Positions 9,948 through 18,683 of a DNA stretch of 64,000 bases are shown here, piece after piece (position 1 is the first letter of the stretch; every line of letters begins with the position of its first letter). The notes below the pieces were generated by a model, which was not told where the DNA came from, did not search any database, and worked only from the letters and a program-made list of their open reading frames with translations. The position numbers and the translations under genes were made by a program. Source of the DNA: Hyphomicrobium sp. MC1 (GTDB lineage Bacteria > Pseudomonadota > Alphaproteobacteria > Rhizobiales > Hyphomicrobiaceae); NCBI RefSeq assembly GCF_000253295.1, contig NC_015717.1:992001-1056000 (forward strand). The letters are read 5' to 3'.

Positions 9948-12140
9948 TCAGGAGCTGATCGGAACTGTGATCGGGTCGATGGAGATGATGCCGTTCGACG
10001 AGCCGGAGCTGCCCTGCAGGATCTGGAGGACGGGAGAAGTCGAGGTCACGTCGGAATTGTTTATGTCATAAAGTGCTGAGAATTGTGCGATGAGCTTGGT
10101 CAGCTTTTTCGGGTCTTGAAGGTCTGCGAGGTTGAGCTTCTTGGTGATCATCGTGGCCTGGGTATCGATATCGGCATTCGACATATAGCTCGACAGGCCA
10201 AGGGCGGTCTGGGTGAACTGCAGAAGCGCTTTGTCGCCCAGGATCTGATAGGCTGACGTGATGGTCGGGGCCTTTTTCAGGAAATAAAGCGCGAGCTGTG
10301 CGCCAGTGCTTTGGTCGCCTGCTTGCGTTTCCATCGTCTGCTCGACGTAGCCGTCCTTGGTGGCGACGATCTGGCTGCGATCCTGGACCTGATTGATCGG
10401 CACGCTGAGCGTATTGCCGTCTGTCCCGAAATTGAAGGCGACGTCGAGAGCGCGATACTTCGCATTTTCAGGCTTGTTGATGTAGCTGCTCGGGTCGGTC
10501 GGATCGCTGGTCAGGATTTTGCGCAAATCCGTAGTGGTAAGATTCGCGTCCTTTAAATTGTAGGCATCGAGCGCGTAGTTGACTAGGCGCTGGTCCTTCA
10601 GGAAGTCGTCGACATTCGTGATCGAGCCGATCGTCGATGTGTAGTAATTGCTTTCGGCTGTAGCCAATGTCTGCTGCTGTGTGGCTGTCGCGCCGGAGGC
10701 GACCGAGCCACCGTTGTGGCTTGTGTATGCCGTTACCGTTGTCGCGAGATTGGTGTTGGTCTGGGCAACGTTGGCCGTTTTTGCATTGCCGTTGGCGTCG
10801 AAATTGAAATCCTGCGCCAGCTTGATGTAGGCGGCGTTGTGCGACTGGTTGGCAAAGCTGTGCGGATCGTTGGGATCGCTCGTCAGGATCTTGGTCAGCG
10901 TATATTTCGACGTCGTATCGGAATTGAGCCCGTAGGCGGCCATGATGAAAGAGTATGCGGTGCCGCTCAACAGATCGCTGACGGTCGTGATGCCTTCGAC
11001 CGTGCTCTTATACGCGGTAATAGCGCGATCGTTCGAGGCCTGCAGGTTGTCATCGAAGGTGTTCGAATAAAGATTGACCACATTGTTGAGCTGATCTGTA
11101 GTTTGAATTGAGCCGTTGATGGAACCGTCGGCGTTGAAGTTGAAGGCCTGGGCGAGCTTTTTGTAGGCCTTGTTGGTTTGCTGATTGGCGATGCTGTTGG
11201 GATCGGAGAGATCGCTCGTCAGCACCTGCTTCAATAGTGTTCTGGATGTGAGGCTGGGGGTGAGGCCAAAGGCTGTCAGCGCAACATCGACGAGCGCGTT
11301 GTTGGCGAGGAAATCGTCAACATTGGACACCGTGCCGATGGTCGATTTGTAGTACTGCGATTTGTAGTTGGCGGCCTGCTGGCTGGCGTTCGTGCCAGTC
11401 GCGTTGAAATATTGATAGACGGTTGTGGCCGTGTTCGCTGCCGACTGGGCCGTGCCGTTGACGCTACCGTCGGTATTGAAATTGAAGGCTGCCGCCAGCG
11501 TCTTATAATTCGAATTGTTCAGCGTGTTCGCGACACTGTTGGGATCGGACAGATCGCTCGTTAGGACGGCACGAATCGTCGATTTCGAAATAAGATCTGG
11601 ATCGATGCCATAGGATCTGACCGCGACGTCATACAGGCGCGGGTTTGCCATCAGCTGATCGACGGACGTGATGTTGCCGATGTTGGCTTGATAGTACGTC
11701 GCTTCGGTCTGGGCTGAGGTCGCTTTGTTGACCTGAGCCTGCGTGTAGAGATCAATCGTATCGTCTTCGTCGTTGGTATTCTGAGCGGTCACTGCCTGCT
11801 GAGCGACGGTGCCGTCGGTCGAGAATTGATAGGCCTTGGCGAAGGTGAGAAAGCGCGGATCGGTGAGCTTGTTGACGAAGCTACTGCTGTCGCTCAGGTC
11901 GCTGGTCAGCACCTTTTTCATGAAGGCTTTGGCGTAGGCCATGTCGCTCAGGCCGTATGCCGTCATCGCATACGAGAACAGGCGCTGATTGTTCAGGAAG
12001 TCATCGACGGACTTCACCTTGCCGATGTTGTCTTGATAATACTGCGCGGCGGTGGAAACGTCCGACTGAGAACTGATGCGGGCAAGCGTTTTGGAGAGGT
12101 CGGCCGCGTAGCTCTGATAGAGGAGATACGTTGAGGTCAT
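9948..12140 (-). CDS. Repeat-built DUF1217 flagellar protein
   Basis: DUF1217 proteins occur in flagellar gene clusters of alphaproteobacteria. This one has 730 residues from the second Met (MTSTYLLYQSY matches the family start); a start 15 bases upstream at 12155 is possible. The core LTSDxxDPxS recurs five times, about residues 78, 193, 307, 419 and 543, spaced 112-125 residues, each followed by a YxxLAxAFNFxTDGS-like segment. A divergent sixth unit (YFLKKAPTITSAYQILGD to LNLADLQDPKKL) closes the protein. No signal peptide is seen, as expected for an export-apparatus substrate. No other flagellar gene is in the window. Confidence 0.75.
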   Translation of the reverse strand: MTSTYLLYQSYAADLSKTLARISSQSDVSTAAQYYQDNIGKVKSVDDFLNNQRLFSYAMTAYGLSDMAYAKAFMKKVLTSDLSDSSSFVNKLTDPRFLTFAKAYQFSTDGTVAQQAVTAQNTNDEDDTIDLYTQAQVNKATSAQTEATYYQANIGNITSVDQLMANPRLYDVAVRSYGIDPDLISKSTIRAVLTSDLSDPNSVANTLNNSNYKTLAAAFNFNTDGSVNGTAQSAANTATTVYQYFNATGTNASQQAANYKSQYYKSTIGTVSNVDDFLANNALVDVALTAFGLTPSLTSRTLLKQVLTSDLSDPNSIANQQTNKAYKKLAQAFNFNADGSINGSIQTTDQLNNVVNLYSNTFDDNLQASNDRAITAYKSTVEGITTVSDLLSGTAYSFIMAAYGLNSDTTSKYTLTKILTSDPNDPHSFANQSHNAAYIKLAQDFNFDANGNAKTANVAQTNTNLATTVTAYTSHNGGSVASGATATQQQTLATAESNYYTSTIGSITNVDDFLKDQRLVNYALDAYNLKDANLTTTDLRKILTSDPTDPSSYINKPENAKYRALDVAFNFGTDGNTLSVPINQVQDRSQIVATKDGYVEQTMETQAGDQSTGAQLALYFLKKAPTITSAYQILGDKALLQFTQTALGLSSYMSNADIDTQATMITKKLNLADLQDPKKLTKLIAQFSALYDINNSDVTSTSPVLQILQGSSGSSNGIISIDPITVPISS

Positions 12141-12314
12141 CGCCGGCTTTCCCATTCCGTGGCTTACATCGAGGGGACTGTCGCCGAGGCAGCTTGCGTG
12201 GGCCTGCCCCTGCCGCGTTTCGATGCTTGATACAACTCGTGTAATGATACCCGCGCGGAATCCTCCGGCGATTCGGTTACGAGGGCGTTACGATCACAGA
12301 CGTCCTTGGTCCGA

Positions 12315-12833
12315 TCAGGCGGTTTTTCGAGCAGGGGGCTCTGCAACCACAAGACCGCGATACTCGGTGAGGGCGTCGGCCGCGAGTTCGTAGGCCAGGA
12401 TGCGCTGCGGATTGACCGGGCCGGGAAAAATGATCTGGCCCATCGGCACGGGCTTGAAGCCGAAGCGGCCGTAATAGGGATGATCGCCGACGAGCACGAT
12501 AAGGCGGGCGCCGCCGTTGCGCGCAGCTTCCAGCGCCGCCGCGATCAGCTTACTGCCGAGGCCTAGGCTGCGGTGTTCGTTGTCAACGGCGATCGGTCCG
12601 AGCAGGACCGCGCCCGTCTTGCCGCCAATGGCGATCTCGGTCGTGCGGATCGAGGCGATGATCGTCTTGCCGAGGCAGGCGACAAGGCAAAACCGCGACA
12701 GGTGCCCCTTGCCCTCGCGCACGCGATAGGCGGAGCGGGCGAAGCGTCCCGGACCGAATACGCGCGCATGCAACTTGGATATCTCGGCGATATCGTCGGG
12801 AAGCGCGGGGCGGATGGTCAGGGACGGGGACAT
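12315..12833 (-). CDS. GNAT N-acetyltransferase (YhbS-like)
   Basis: This 172-residue single-domain GNAT protein starts at SLTIRPALPDDIAEI. Strand 4 and the acetyl-CoA loop are visible as LLGPIAVDNEHRSLGLGSKLI, with R/Q-x-x-G-x-G/A in the form RSLGLG. GDHPYYGRFGF is the C-terminal motif shared with YhbS and predicted N-acetyltransferases of COG3153. The substrate cannot be told. A degenerate Nudix gene lies 49 bases upstream on the same strand, so the two may form one unit. Confidence 0.85.
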   Translation of the reverse strand: MSPSLTIRPALPDDIAEISKLHARVFGPGRFARSAYRVREGKGHLSRFCLVACLGKTIIASIRTTEIAIGGKTGAVLLGPIAVDNEHRSLGLGSKLIAAALEAARNGGARLIVLVGDHPYYGRFGFKPVPMGQIIFPGPVNPQRILAYELAADALTEYRGLVVAEPPARKTA

Positions 12834-12882
12834 GCGCGAACACAGAAAGCTGGAGGCCGAAGGAATGCAGCCGCGGCTTCTA

Positions 12883-13380
12883 TCATACTTCCGGCGCCAT
12901 GCGATCCTCGACGGAGCGGCGAATTCGCTCGGCCGTCTGAGCGCCCGTGTCCGGCGGAAGGGATTGGATCGGGAAAAAACCGACCTCGCGGGTGGTGAGC
13001 GCGGTTACACGCCGCCAATGGCGGACGAGATACACACCCGTCTGCTCATTTTTCCCCCTAGCATAGAAGAACGACAGATCCGGTTGGGCGTTAACCTCGA
13101 TGCCGGCGACCTCGCGCAGGACGCGGCGGAGGGCCGTTTCAAGATTTTCGCTGTTATGAACCGATCCCACCGGCAATTCCCAGGTGCTGCCACTTTCGTT
13201 TTGGACCATAAGAGTGCGCCCCGCTTCGTCGATGACACAGGCTTCGACGGAGAGGTTCAGTCCACGCGCTACCCGCCAATACTTTTGAAAAACGCGGGCA
13301 ATCCATCGACCGAGCAGCGGAATGTCTTCTCTCAACGGCAAACTCTCCTTCGGCAATGCCCGTCGCTGGACATTTCCCAT
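12883..13380 (-). CDS. Nudix-fold protein with degenerate Nudix box
   Basis: This 165-residue protein has the Nudix hydrolase order: beta strands with SVEACVIDEAGRTLMVQN, then WELPVGSVHNSEN, then the helix LETALRRVLREVAGIEV. Aligned to the canonical box GX5EX7REUXEEXGU, the first Gly, the first Glu, the Arg, one Glu, the last Gly and the hydrophobic residue are kept. Two of the three catalytic/metal glutamates are Val. It may therefore have lost or changed activity. The gene is divergent from a metallophosphoesterase gene, with a 50-base shared promoter region. Confidence 0.75.
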   Translation of the reverse strand: MGNVQRRALPKESLPLREDIPLLGRWIARVFQKYWRVARGLNLSVEACVIDEAGRTLMVQNESGSTWELPVGSVHNSENLETALRRVLREVAGIEVNAQPDLSFFYARGKNEQTGVYLVRHWRRVTALTTREVGFFPIQSLPPDTGAQTAERIRRSVEDRMAPEV

Positions 13381-13430
13381 CCGCAGGGTGATCTAGACGT
13401 GCGCTTCTCTATATATCGTTCCTGCCGCCA

Positions 13431-14336
13431 ATGACCGAAGCTTTCACGCTCGCGCATTTTTCCGATGTGCACCTGCCGTCTACCGTGCGGGCAGCGTGGC
13501 CTTTTTGGAATGCAAAACGTCTGCTCGGGTACGCCAATTGGATGCGCAAGCGGCGGCGCGTTCACGTGCGTTCGGTCGTCGACAGACTAGTGGCGGACGC
13601 GAAAGCGTTGAGGCCCGATCATATCGCCATCACGGGCGACCTCATCAATCTGGGGTTGCCGGGAGAGTACGAGGCGGCGCTCGGTTGGCTGAGGACCGTC
13701 GGGGCGCCTCGGAACGTGACGGTCGTTCCCGGCAACCACGACATTTATTCGAGCCTGCATGGCCATGCCGGAATTGGGCGGTGGGCGCAGTATATGGGCG
13801 ATGAAGACGACACGCTGGCATTTCCGTTCGTCCGCCGCGTCGGGCCGCTCGCGCTCGTCGGCTTGAACTCGGCCGTCGAGACACCGCCTTTTTATGCCGG
13901 CGGTAAGCTTGGTCGCCATCAACTCGAAATTGCCAGCGAGCTTCTCGATGCGCTTGGCCAAGAAGGCGTCATTCGCGTTGTGCTGATCCATCATCCGCCA
14001 TTGCCGGATCTCGCGCCGACACGACGGGCATTGAGCGATGCGGCGCATCTTTCGCATTTGCTCGAACGCGGGAATGCTGAACTCGTGCTCTATGGACACA
14101 ATCATCAGCCGCGGCTCGATTGGCTGCATTCGCGCGGCAAAGCCGTTCCGATCATCGGCGCAGCATCGGCGTCAGCGGCGATGGCGCATGGTGAAGAGCC
14201 GCCTGCGAACTACAATCTCTTCACGTTCTTTAAAAACGAAAAGGGATTGCGCATTCGTCATATCGTGCGCGGTATCGATGGGCCGGAAAGCGCGGTCAGG
14301 AAGATCAGCGAAACGGTGTTGAAGGCGCCGGCATAA
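13431..14336 (+). CDS. Metallophosphoesterase (calcineurin-like)
   Basis: This 301-residue cytoplasmic protein has all five metallophosphoesterase motifs in order: FSDVHL (D-x-H), ITGDLINLG (GD), PGNHDI (GNHD), LIHHPP and YGHNHQP (GHxH). These bind a di-metal centre. The family covers cyclic-nucleotide phosphodiesterases (CpdA), nucleotidases and UDP-diacylglucosamine hydrolases; the length and motif spacing fit a CpdA-like phosphohydrolase, but the substrate is open. Transcription diverges from the Nudix gene. No signal peptide is seen. Confidence 0.9.
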   Translation: MTEAFTLAHFSDVHLPSTVRAAWPFWNAKRLLGYANWMRKRRRVHVRSVVDRLVADAKALRPDHIAITGDLINLGLPGEYEAALGWLRTVGAPRNVTVVPGNHDIYSSLHGHAGIGRWAQYMGDEDDTLAFPFVRRVGPLALVGLNSAVETPPFYAGGKLGRHQLEIASELLDALGQEGVIRVVLIHHPPLPDLAPTRRALSDAAHLSHLLERGNAELVLYGHNHQPRLDWLHSRGKAVPIIGAASASAAMAHGEEPPANYNLFTFFKNEKGLRIRHIVRGIDGPESAVRKISETVLKAPA

Positions 14337-14655
14337 ATTTCAGGCAGCGCATTTCCGTGTCGCGGCCATATGCCACGCGCAAACGAAAGCAGCGTTGCGA
14401 TGCCTCATCGTGACGCGTCTTCTCTCTATGCAGCGCACGTATGCTTGTGTTCTGAGCAAGTGTGACAGCGTGGCCGCCCATGCGATGGGCAGGAAAGACG
14501 TGCAGCGCGTGTGTTATATTTACGCGCTAGTGCATAATCTGGGTGAAAGCCTGTCGTTCTGACGCGGCGCCATTGACACAAGCTCGCCGCGAGCGGTCAT
14601 GATATGAAGACGCGCTGGCTTTCATTTTTAGGTGGCCTGCGGGGAGCACTGCAAT
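14337..14655. other. Gene-free stretch upstream of the patatin gene
   Basis: These 319 bases hold no frame with plausible codon use or ribosome site. A TTGACA hexamer at 14573-14578 could be the -35 element for the patatin gene, but I see no convincing -10 at the right distance. No hairpin with a T-tract follows the metallophosphoesterase gene. Confidence 0.4.
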
Positions 14656-15753
14656 TTGCCTAAACCTGTCGAAATCAATCTCGCCCTTCAGGGCGGTGGA
14701 GCACACGGCGCCTTCACGTGGGGCGTTCTCGACCGTCTGTTGGAGGATGAAACGCTACAGTTCGGATGGATCAGCGCAACGAGTGCTGGTGCCGTCAATG
14801 CGGTAGCGCTTGCAGCCGGTCTGGCTGAAGGTTCTCGTGCCAAAGCGCGCGAGAAGCTCTACAAGATCTGGCATGCGATCCATCAAGCCGGTGTGCCGGA
14901 TCTCACCCGTCTCAATCCGTTTCTGAACGGATTGGTTCGTCCGACGCAATTGACGACGCATCTCGCGACGATGCTGTCGCCATACGAATTCAATCCGCTG
15001 GGCTTCGATCCGCTCCGCCGGCTGATTACCGAGCATGTCGATTTCGATCTGATCCGCACGCGCTCGCCGGTCGAGCTGCTGATTGCTGCGACGCATGTTG
15101 CAACGGGCCGCGCACGTCTTTTCCGCGAAGATGAGATCACCGTCGACGCGGTATTGGCGTCCGCCTGTCTCCCGGTCATGCATCACGCCGTAGAAATCGA
15201 AGGCGCGGCCTATTGGGACGGCGGCTTTTCGGCCAATCCCGATATCGTGACGCTGGCGAGCGAAAGCCCGGTTCCCGATACGCTGCTGGTGATGGTGTCG
15301 CCGCGCGTGAATGAACATCTGCCCACGACGGCGCGCGATATTTCCAATCACGCCAACAGGCTGACATTCAATGCGCCGCTGTTGCGCGATATCGAAGTCG
15401 TGACGGCGGTGCGCGAAACGTCCGGGCCGCTCATGGCAAAGGGCCGTTTGGCGCCGATCTGCCGACATCGCTTTCATTTGATCGACGGTGGTCCGATCAC
15501 GGGCACACTCAATCCCGAGACGACGATGCAGCCCGATTGGGATGTCATCACGTATCTGCACGGCGCCGGGCGCGACCATGCGGAGAAGTGGATGGACGTT
15601 GCTCGTTCTGCCGTCGGCCGGCTCGAAACCGTGGACCTCGCGAACTACTTCTTTCCACCAGTCGAAGATGGCGTGCAGTTCCGCACGGTTTCCACGCCGA
15701 AGCGGCACACCGGGCGTCGTGGCCTCGGCGGTGGCGTTAAACGCGCGAAGTAG
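14656..15753 (+). CDS. Patatin-like phospholipase
   Basis: This is a predicted lipid acyl hydrolase with a Ser-Asp dyad. TTG at 14656 is taken as start, since GGGGAG lies 9 bases upstream and the protein then begins MPKPVEINLALQGGGAHG, like its relatives; a GTG at 14632 is the alternative. The oxyanion loop GGGAHG is at residues 13-18. The nucleophile motif is ATSAG, with Ala in place of the usual first Gly of GxSxG. The DGG motif appears as YWDGGFSANP. The C-terminal third (about 290-365) has the DUF3734-like extension. No signal peptide is seen. Confidence 0.85.
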   Translation: MPKPVEINLALQGGGAHGAFTWGVLDRLLEDETLQFGWISATSAGAVNAVALAAGLAEGSRAKAREKLYKIWHAIHQAGVPDLTRLNPFLNGLVRPTQLTTHLATMLSPYEFNPLGFDPLRRLITEHVDFDLIRTRSPVELLIAATHVATGRARLFREDEITVDAVLASACLPVMHHAVEIEGAAYWDGGFSANPDIVTLASESPVPDTLLVMVSPRVNEHLPTTARDISNHANRLTFNAPLLRDIEVVTAVRETSGPLMAKGRLAPICRHRFHLIDGGPITGTLNPETTMQPDWDVITYLHGAGRDHAEKWMDVARSAVGRLETVDLANYFFPPVEDGVQFRTVSTPKRHTGRRGLGGGVKRAK

Positions 15754-15851
15754 CTTCGTCGGGCAAATCTCCCGGTCACAATCGTGGGATTTGCCTGCAA
15801 CAAATCGGTCCCGCGGCGGTATTCCTTTCGGAATTCGAAGGAATACGAGCA

Positions 15852-16370
15852 ATGATCAATCGCAGAACTCTCTTTGTGGCGTTGATGGCGGCGTTATTGC
15901 TGCCGTTGTTGCCGATTTCAATTGCTGAGGCCGCGCCGTTGCGCTTGGCTTTCCTCGGCGTGCGCATCCAAAACGACAACGAAGGCTTGGAGCCGACGAC
16001 CGATGCAGAGCGCAAGCGGATGGCGGCGATCGGTAAGCAGTTCACCGATGCGCTGGCAACGTCCGGCGACTATAAAATCGTGCCGTTGACGGACGATATT
16101 CGCGCCGAGATCGCGCGCGGACAGTCCGTCGGGCATTGCGGTGGCTGCGAGGCCGATTACGGCAAGACATTGAAAGCCGATCGCGTCGCGTGGATCATGG
16201 TGCAGAAAGTTTCAAACCTGATCCTGAATATGAATGTCTATATCGCCGACGTGGCGACAGACAAATATACGTTCATCAAGAGTGTCGATATTCGCGGCAA
16301 CACGGATGAATCGTGGTCACGCAGTCTGAAATACCTGCTCGACAATTACTTCTTTGAACGGAAGTCGTAG
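15852..16370 (+). CDS. DUF2380/DUF3280-type periplasmic protein
   Basis: This 172-residue exported protein has a signal peptide (LFVALMAALLLPLLPISIAEA). The mature part begins with a strand (LRLAFLGVRIQNDN) and contains a CGGC pair (GHCGGCEADYGKTL) that may form a disulfide or bind metal. It closes with VYIADVATDKYTFIKSVDIRGNTDESWSRS. It resembles DUF2380/DUF3280 proteins, found near quinoprotein and one-carbon genes in methylotrophs. That association is family knowledge; here the neighbours are patatin and a regulator. Function unknown. Confidence 0.6.
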   Translation: MINRRTLFVALMAALLLPLLPISIAEAAPLRLAFLGVRIQNDNEGLEPTTDAERKRMAAIGKQFTDALATSGDYKIVPLTDDIRAEIARGQSVGHCGGCEADYGKTLKADRVAWIMVQKVSNLILNMNVYIADVATDKYTFIKSVDIRGNTDESWSRSLKYLLDNYFFERKS

Positions 16371-16476
16371 CGCAAGTGCCGCCGTCTTCGGTGCGGAACC
16401 TATAATTTTGCGTGGATGGCCGCCTTTCGCGGCCATTTCCTTTTTGGGGGAAGATGACAGCGACTGGGCCGCAGAG

Positions 16477-17274
16477 TCATCCGACGAGTTTGGCGTAGCC
16501 TTCAGCGATGGTTTCATCGAGCAGGCGTTTGTATTCCGCATAAGCTTTGTTCTTCGGCGTGACTTCGCCGAAGGTGTCACCGTCGAAGTTCTGGCGCTGG
16601 GAATACAGAATGGGCGTTGCGACCGGGATGAAGGTCGCGCGCTGTTTGTTCAGTGTCGTGATGATGCCGCGCATCTCTCCCGCGCGATCGAGCTGGGAGA
16701 CGACGACCATGCGCATCGCGCCTTTCGTCAGCGAGACGAGGTGGATGAAGCTCGATGATGCCGGAATGTAGAGCCGGCCGCGATGGGCATACGGGGCGTC
16801 CGGCCGGTCACGCTCCTGGAAGAGCAGGCTCGGCCATTCCGGGTCCCAACTGATGTCGGTGCGATAGGCGACGATGGTATCGGGCAGCGAGAACGAGCGC
16901 CGAAGCGTCAGGTAGCTGCCGATGTAATGGTCGACGGCAGCTTGTGTGTAGGCGCCCATGTAGATCGGCGCGATGCCGCCGCCGTTGCGCGCAAATTCGA
17001 GCGGACCGCTGGCGCTTTCGACGGCGACCGTTTCGCCGTGCCAAGCGTCACGCAGGCCATGGAAATCGAGGCCGAGCACCATACAGACGTCAAACAGCGT
17101 CTGGTCGCGGACGGAACGGCCGCCGAGCAAATTTTGGATCGTCTTTTCGTGGCAGTCGGCGGCGTCGGCGAGTTCGGCTTGCGTGAGCTTTTTTTCGACC
17201 ATCGCCGTCTTGATGCGGTCGAGCGCCTCGGAGCGAGTGGTGGCGGGCGCAATCTGGTCGGCGACTTTTTTCAT
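16477..17274 (-). CDS. XRE-family regulator with C-terminal ligand-like domain
   Basis: This protein has 265 residues from the ATG at 17274 (MKKVADQIAP); the frame continues upstream without a good start. Residues about 15-75 form a Cro/C1-type helix-turn-helix (KLTQAELADAADCHEKTIQN, LFDVCMVLGLDFHGL). The remaining 180 residues are a mixed alpha/beta domain (IYMGAYTQAAVDHYIGSYLTLRRSF, LYIPASSSFIHLVSLTKGAMRMVVV). This domain resembles the sensor-like C-terminal part of some stand-alone XRE regulators, and I cannot name its ligand. It diverges from an LprI-like gene, a possible target. Confidence 0.7.
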   Translation of the reverse strand: MKKVADQIAPATTRSEALDRIKTAMVEKKLTQAELADAADCHEKTIQNLLGGRSVRDQTLFDVCMVLGLDFHGLRDAWHGETVAVESASGPLEFARNGGGIAPIYMGAYTQAAVDHYIGSYLTLRRSFSLPDTIVAYRTDISWDPEWPSLLFQERDRPDAPYAHRGRLYIPASSSFIHLVSLTKGAMRMVVVSQLDRAGEMRGIITTLNKQRATFIPVATPILYSQRQNFDGDTFGEVTPKNKAYAEYKRLLDETIAEGYAKLVG

Positions 17275-17507
17275 GGCCCACGAGTTTCGATGCGTGGCGG
17301 CGGAACGCCGCCGTTGCCGGAAAATACCGATTTTTTCCGCCTGGAAGCAATCGGAATCGGAGGTCAATTCCCGGCTTCTTCCGGTTGCCGCTTACTGGGG
17401 CCTGACGGGCTCATGTTTCCGCTGTGCATTCGGCATTCTTCTCGCGTCGTCACCGCTGGGGTGACGCGGCGCGCCGCTTTAGCGCGCAACCCGAGGAGAT
17501 GGGCACC

Positions 17508-17891
17508 ATGTCGGACACGGTTACTTTAAAATTGGCGGCGGCGATTTCTATGGGCTCGCTGCTGGCGCTCGCCATCATGGCGGGCAGCGTTGGGCGAGCC
17601 GCGGCGCAGGAGTTCGATTGCCGGAACGCCGAATTCGCATCCGAGATGACCATCTGCGGCAGCGGCCGGCTATCGGCGCTCGATGAGCGGATGAACGAAC
17701 TCTATCGGGATTTGAAGGCCGCTTACGGCACCCGCTACCAGCGCAACGGTCTCAAAGCCTATCAGCGGCAATTTCTCGATGCGCGTGACGCGTGTGGGCG
17801 CGATACGGAATGTATCAAAGGTGCGTATCTCGATCAGATCAGCGTGCTGGAGGCGCGCCTTGAGCAGGTTTACCGGCGCACCGAACGTTGA
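17508..17891 (+). CDS. LprI/DUF1311-domain secreted protein
   Basis: This protein has 127 residues from the ATG at 17508, chosen because GAGGAG lies 9 bases upstream. A signal peptide or anchor (about residues 8-30, ending GRAAAQ) precedes a DUF1311 domain: FDCRNAEFASEMTIC, LSALDERMNELYRDL, then RDACGRDTECIKGAYLDQI with paired cysteines. DUF1311 matches the N-terminal domain of mycobacterial LprI, described as a lysozyme inhibitor. Inhibition of lytic enzymes is plausible, especially next to RlpA-like genes, but unproven. Its 3' end overlaps the convergent RlpA-like gene by 22 bases. Confidence 0.75.
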   Translation: MSDTVTLKLAAAISMGSLLALAIMAGSVGRAAAQEFDCRNAEFASEMTICGSGRLSALDERMNELYRDLKAAYGTRYQRNGLKAYQRQFLDARDACGRDTECIKGAYLDQISVLEARLEQVYRRTER

Positions 17892-18568
17892 TCGAGGTTT
17901 TCGACGACGTGGGGCGGATCCTGCCGGTCGACGACTTCGAGTTTCACGGCAGTCAGGCCCTTATCCGTCATCGAGAGGTCTTCGGCGGCTCTGCGAGACA
18001 AATCAATGACGCGGCCTGGTTTGAATGGGCCGCGGTCGTTGATGCGAACGATGACGCTTTGTCCGGTGTCGACCCGCGTAATGCGGACACGCGTTCCGAA
18101 GGGCAGCGTCCGGTGGGCGGCGGTAAGGGCGTTCGGATCGAACGCTTCGCCGGAAGCCGTCTTCTTGCCGGAGCCGTAATACGAAGCGATGCCCTTCATG
18201 GCATGGCTCTTAGCGGTGCCCTCGGTAATCGGACCGTGCAGGCCGAACGGCGGGGTAGCCACTGTGGCGGTGGCCTTGACGCGTTTGATCGCCGGCTTGT
18301 TCAGTGTGATCTTGGCTCGCCAGTGATCGAATTTGATGGCGGGCGGTTTCGGCGGATCAGGCTCGGGCTGGGTGTTCGTGGCCCAGACGCCGACGGATGC
18401 GGTGGCGGCCGATGTTGTGGCCGCCGACGTCGCGACGGCAGCGTTGCTTGCCGGCCCTGACAGAGCTTCTGAAAGCGATTGAGCCTGTGATAAGCCGCTT
18501 CCAGCGAAAACGGCTGAACTCACTAAAACGGCAACATAAGCCACACGAGTGCTTCGGCGCACGCACAT
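17870..18568 (-). CDS. RlpA-like protein (septal ring lytic transglycosylase family)
   Basis: This 232-residue exported protein has a signal peptide (VAVLVSSAVFAGSGLSQA), then an Ala/Thr/Ser-rich linker, then a double-psi beta-barrel from about residue 125. The RlpA motifs are GIASYYGSGKKTASGE, LTAAHRTLPFGTRVRI and VRINDRGPFKPGRVIDLS; the aspartate of NDRGPF is the usual catalytic residue. RlpA proteins cleave peptidoglycan strands lacking stem peptides. There is no SPOR domain, so septal targeting is not implied. A paralogue lies just upstream on the same strand. Confidence 0.85.
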   Translation of the reverse strand: MCVRRSTRVAYVAVLVSSAVFAGSGLSQAQSLSEALSGPASNAAVATSAATTSAATASVGVWATNTQPEPDPPKPPAIKFDHWRAKITLNKPAIKRVKATATVATPPFGLHGPITEGTAKSHAMKGIASYYGSGKKTASGEAFDPNALTAAHRTLPFGTRVRITRVDTGQSVIVRINDRGPFKPGRVIDLSRRAAEDLSMTDKGLTAVKLEVVDRQDPPHVVENLDQRSVRR

Positions 18569-18619
18569 TCCCCCCGGAACATCCCCGAATCACTGTGATT
18601 ATGACGATTCTAATGGCGG

Positions 18620-18664
18620 AAAAACGTCGGGAGGCGCAGGTTATCCAACGCCTCCCGTCGTTTT
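18620..18664. terminator. Bidirectional terminator-like hairpin
   Basis: ACGTCGGGAGGCG (18624-18636) pairs with CGCCTCCCGTCGT (18649-18661) with one mismatch. On the minus strand it is followed by a run of Ts (CGTTTTTCC). It lies 20 bases beyond the stop of the downstream-facing RlpA-like gene at 18684 and probably ends that transcript. Confidence 0.75.
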
Positions 18665-18683
18665 AGTCAGAGCATAAGCGTCT

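Noticed and set aside
14755..15852. 365-codon minus-strand frame over the patatin gene
   Set aside because: It is a shadow of high G+C coding sequence; the patatin motifs are on the plus strand.
16783..17529. 248-codon plus-strand frame over the XRE regulator
   Set aside because: The helix-turn-helix protein on the other strand is clear; this frame shows no domain.
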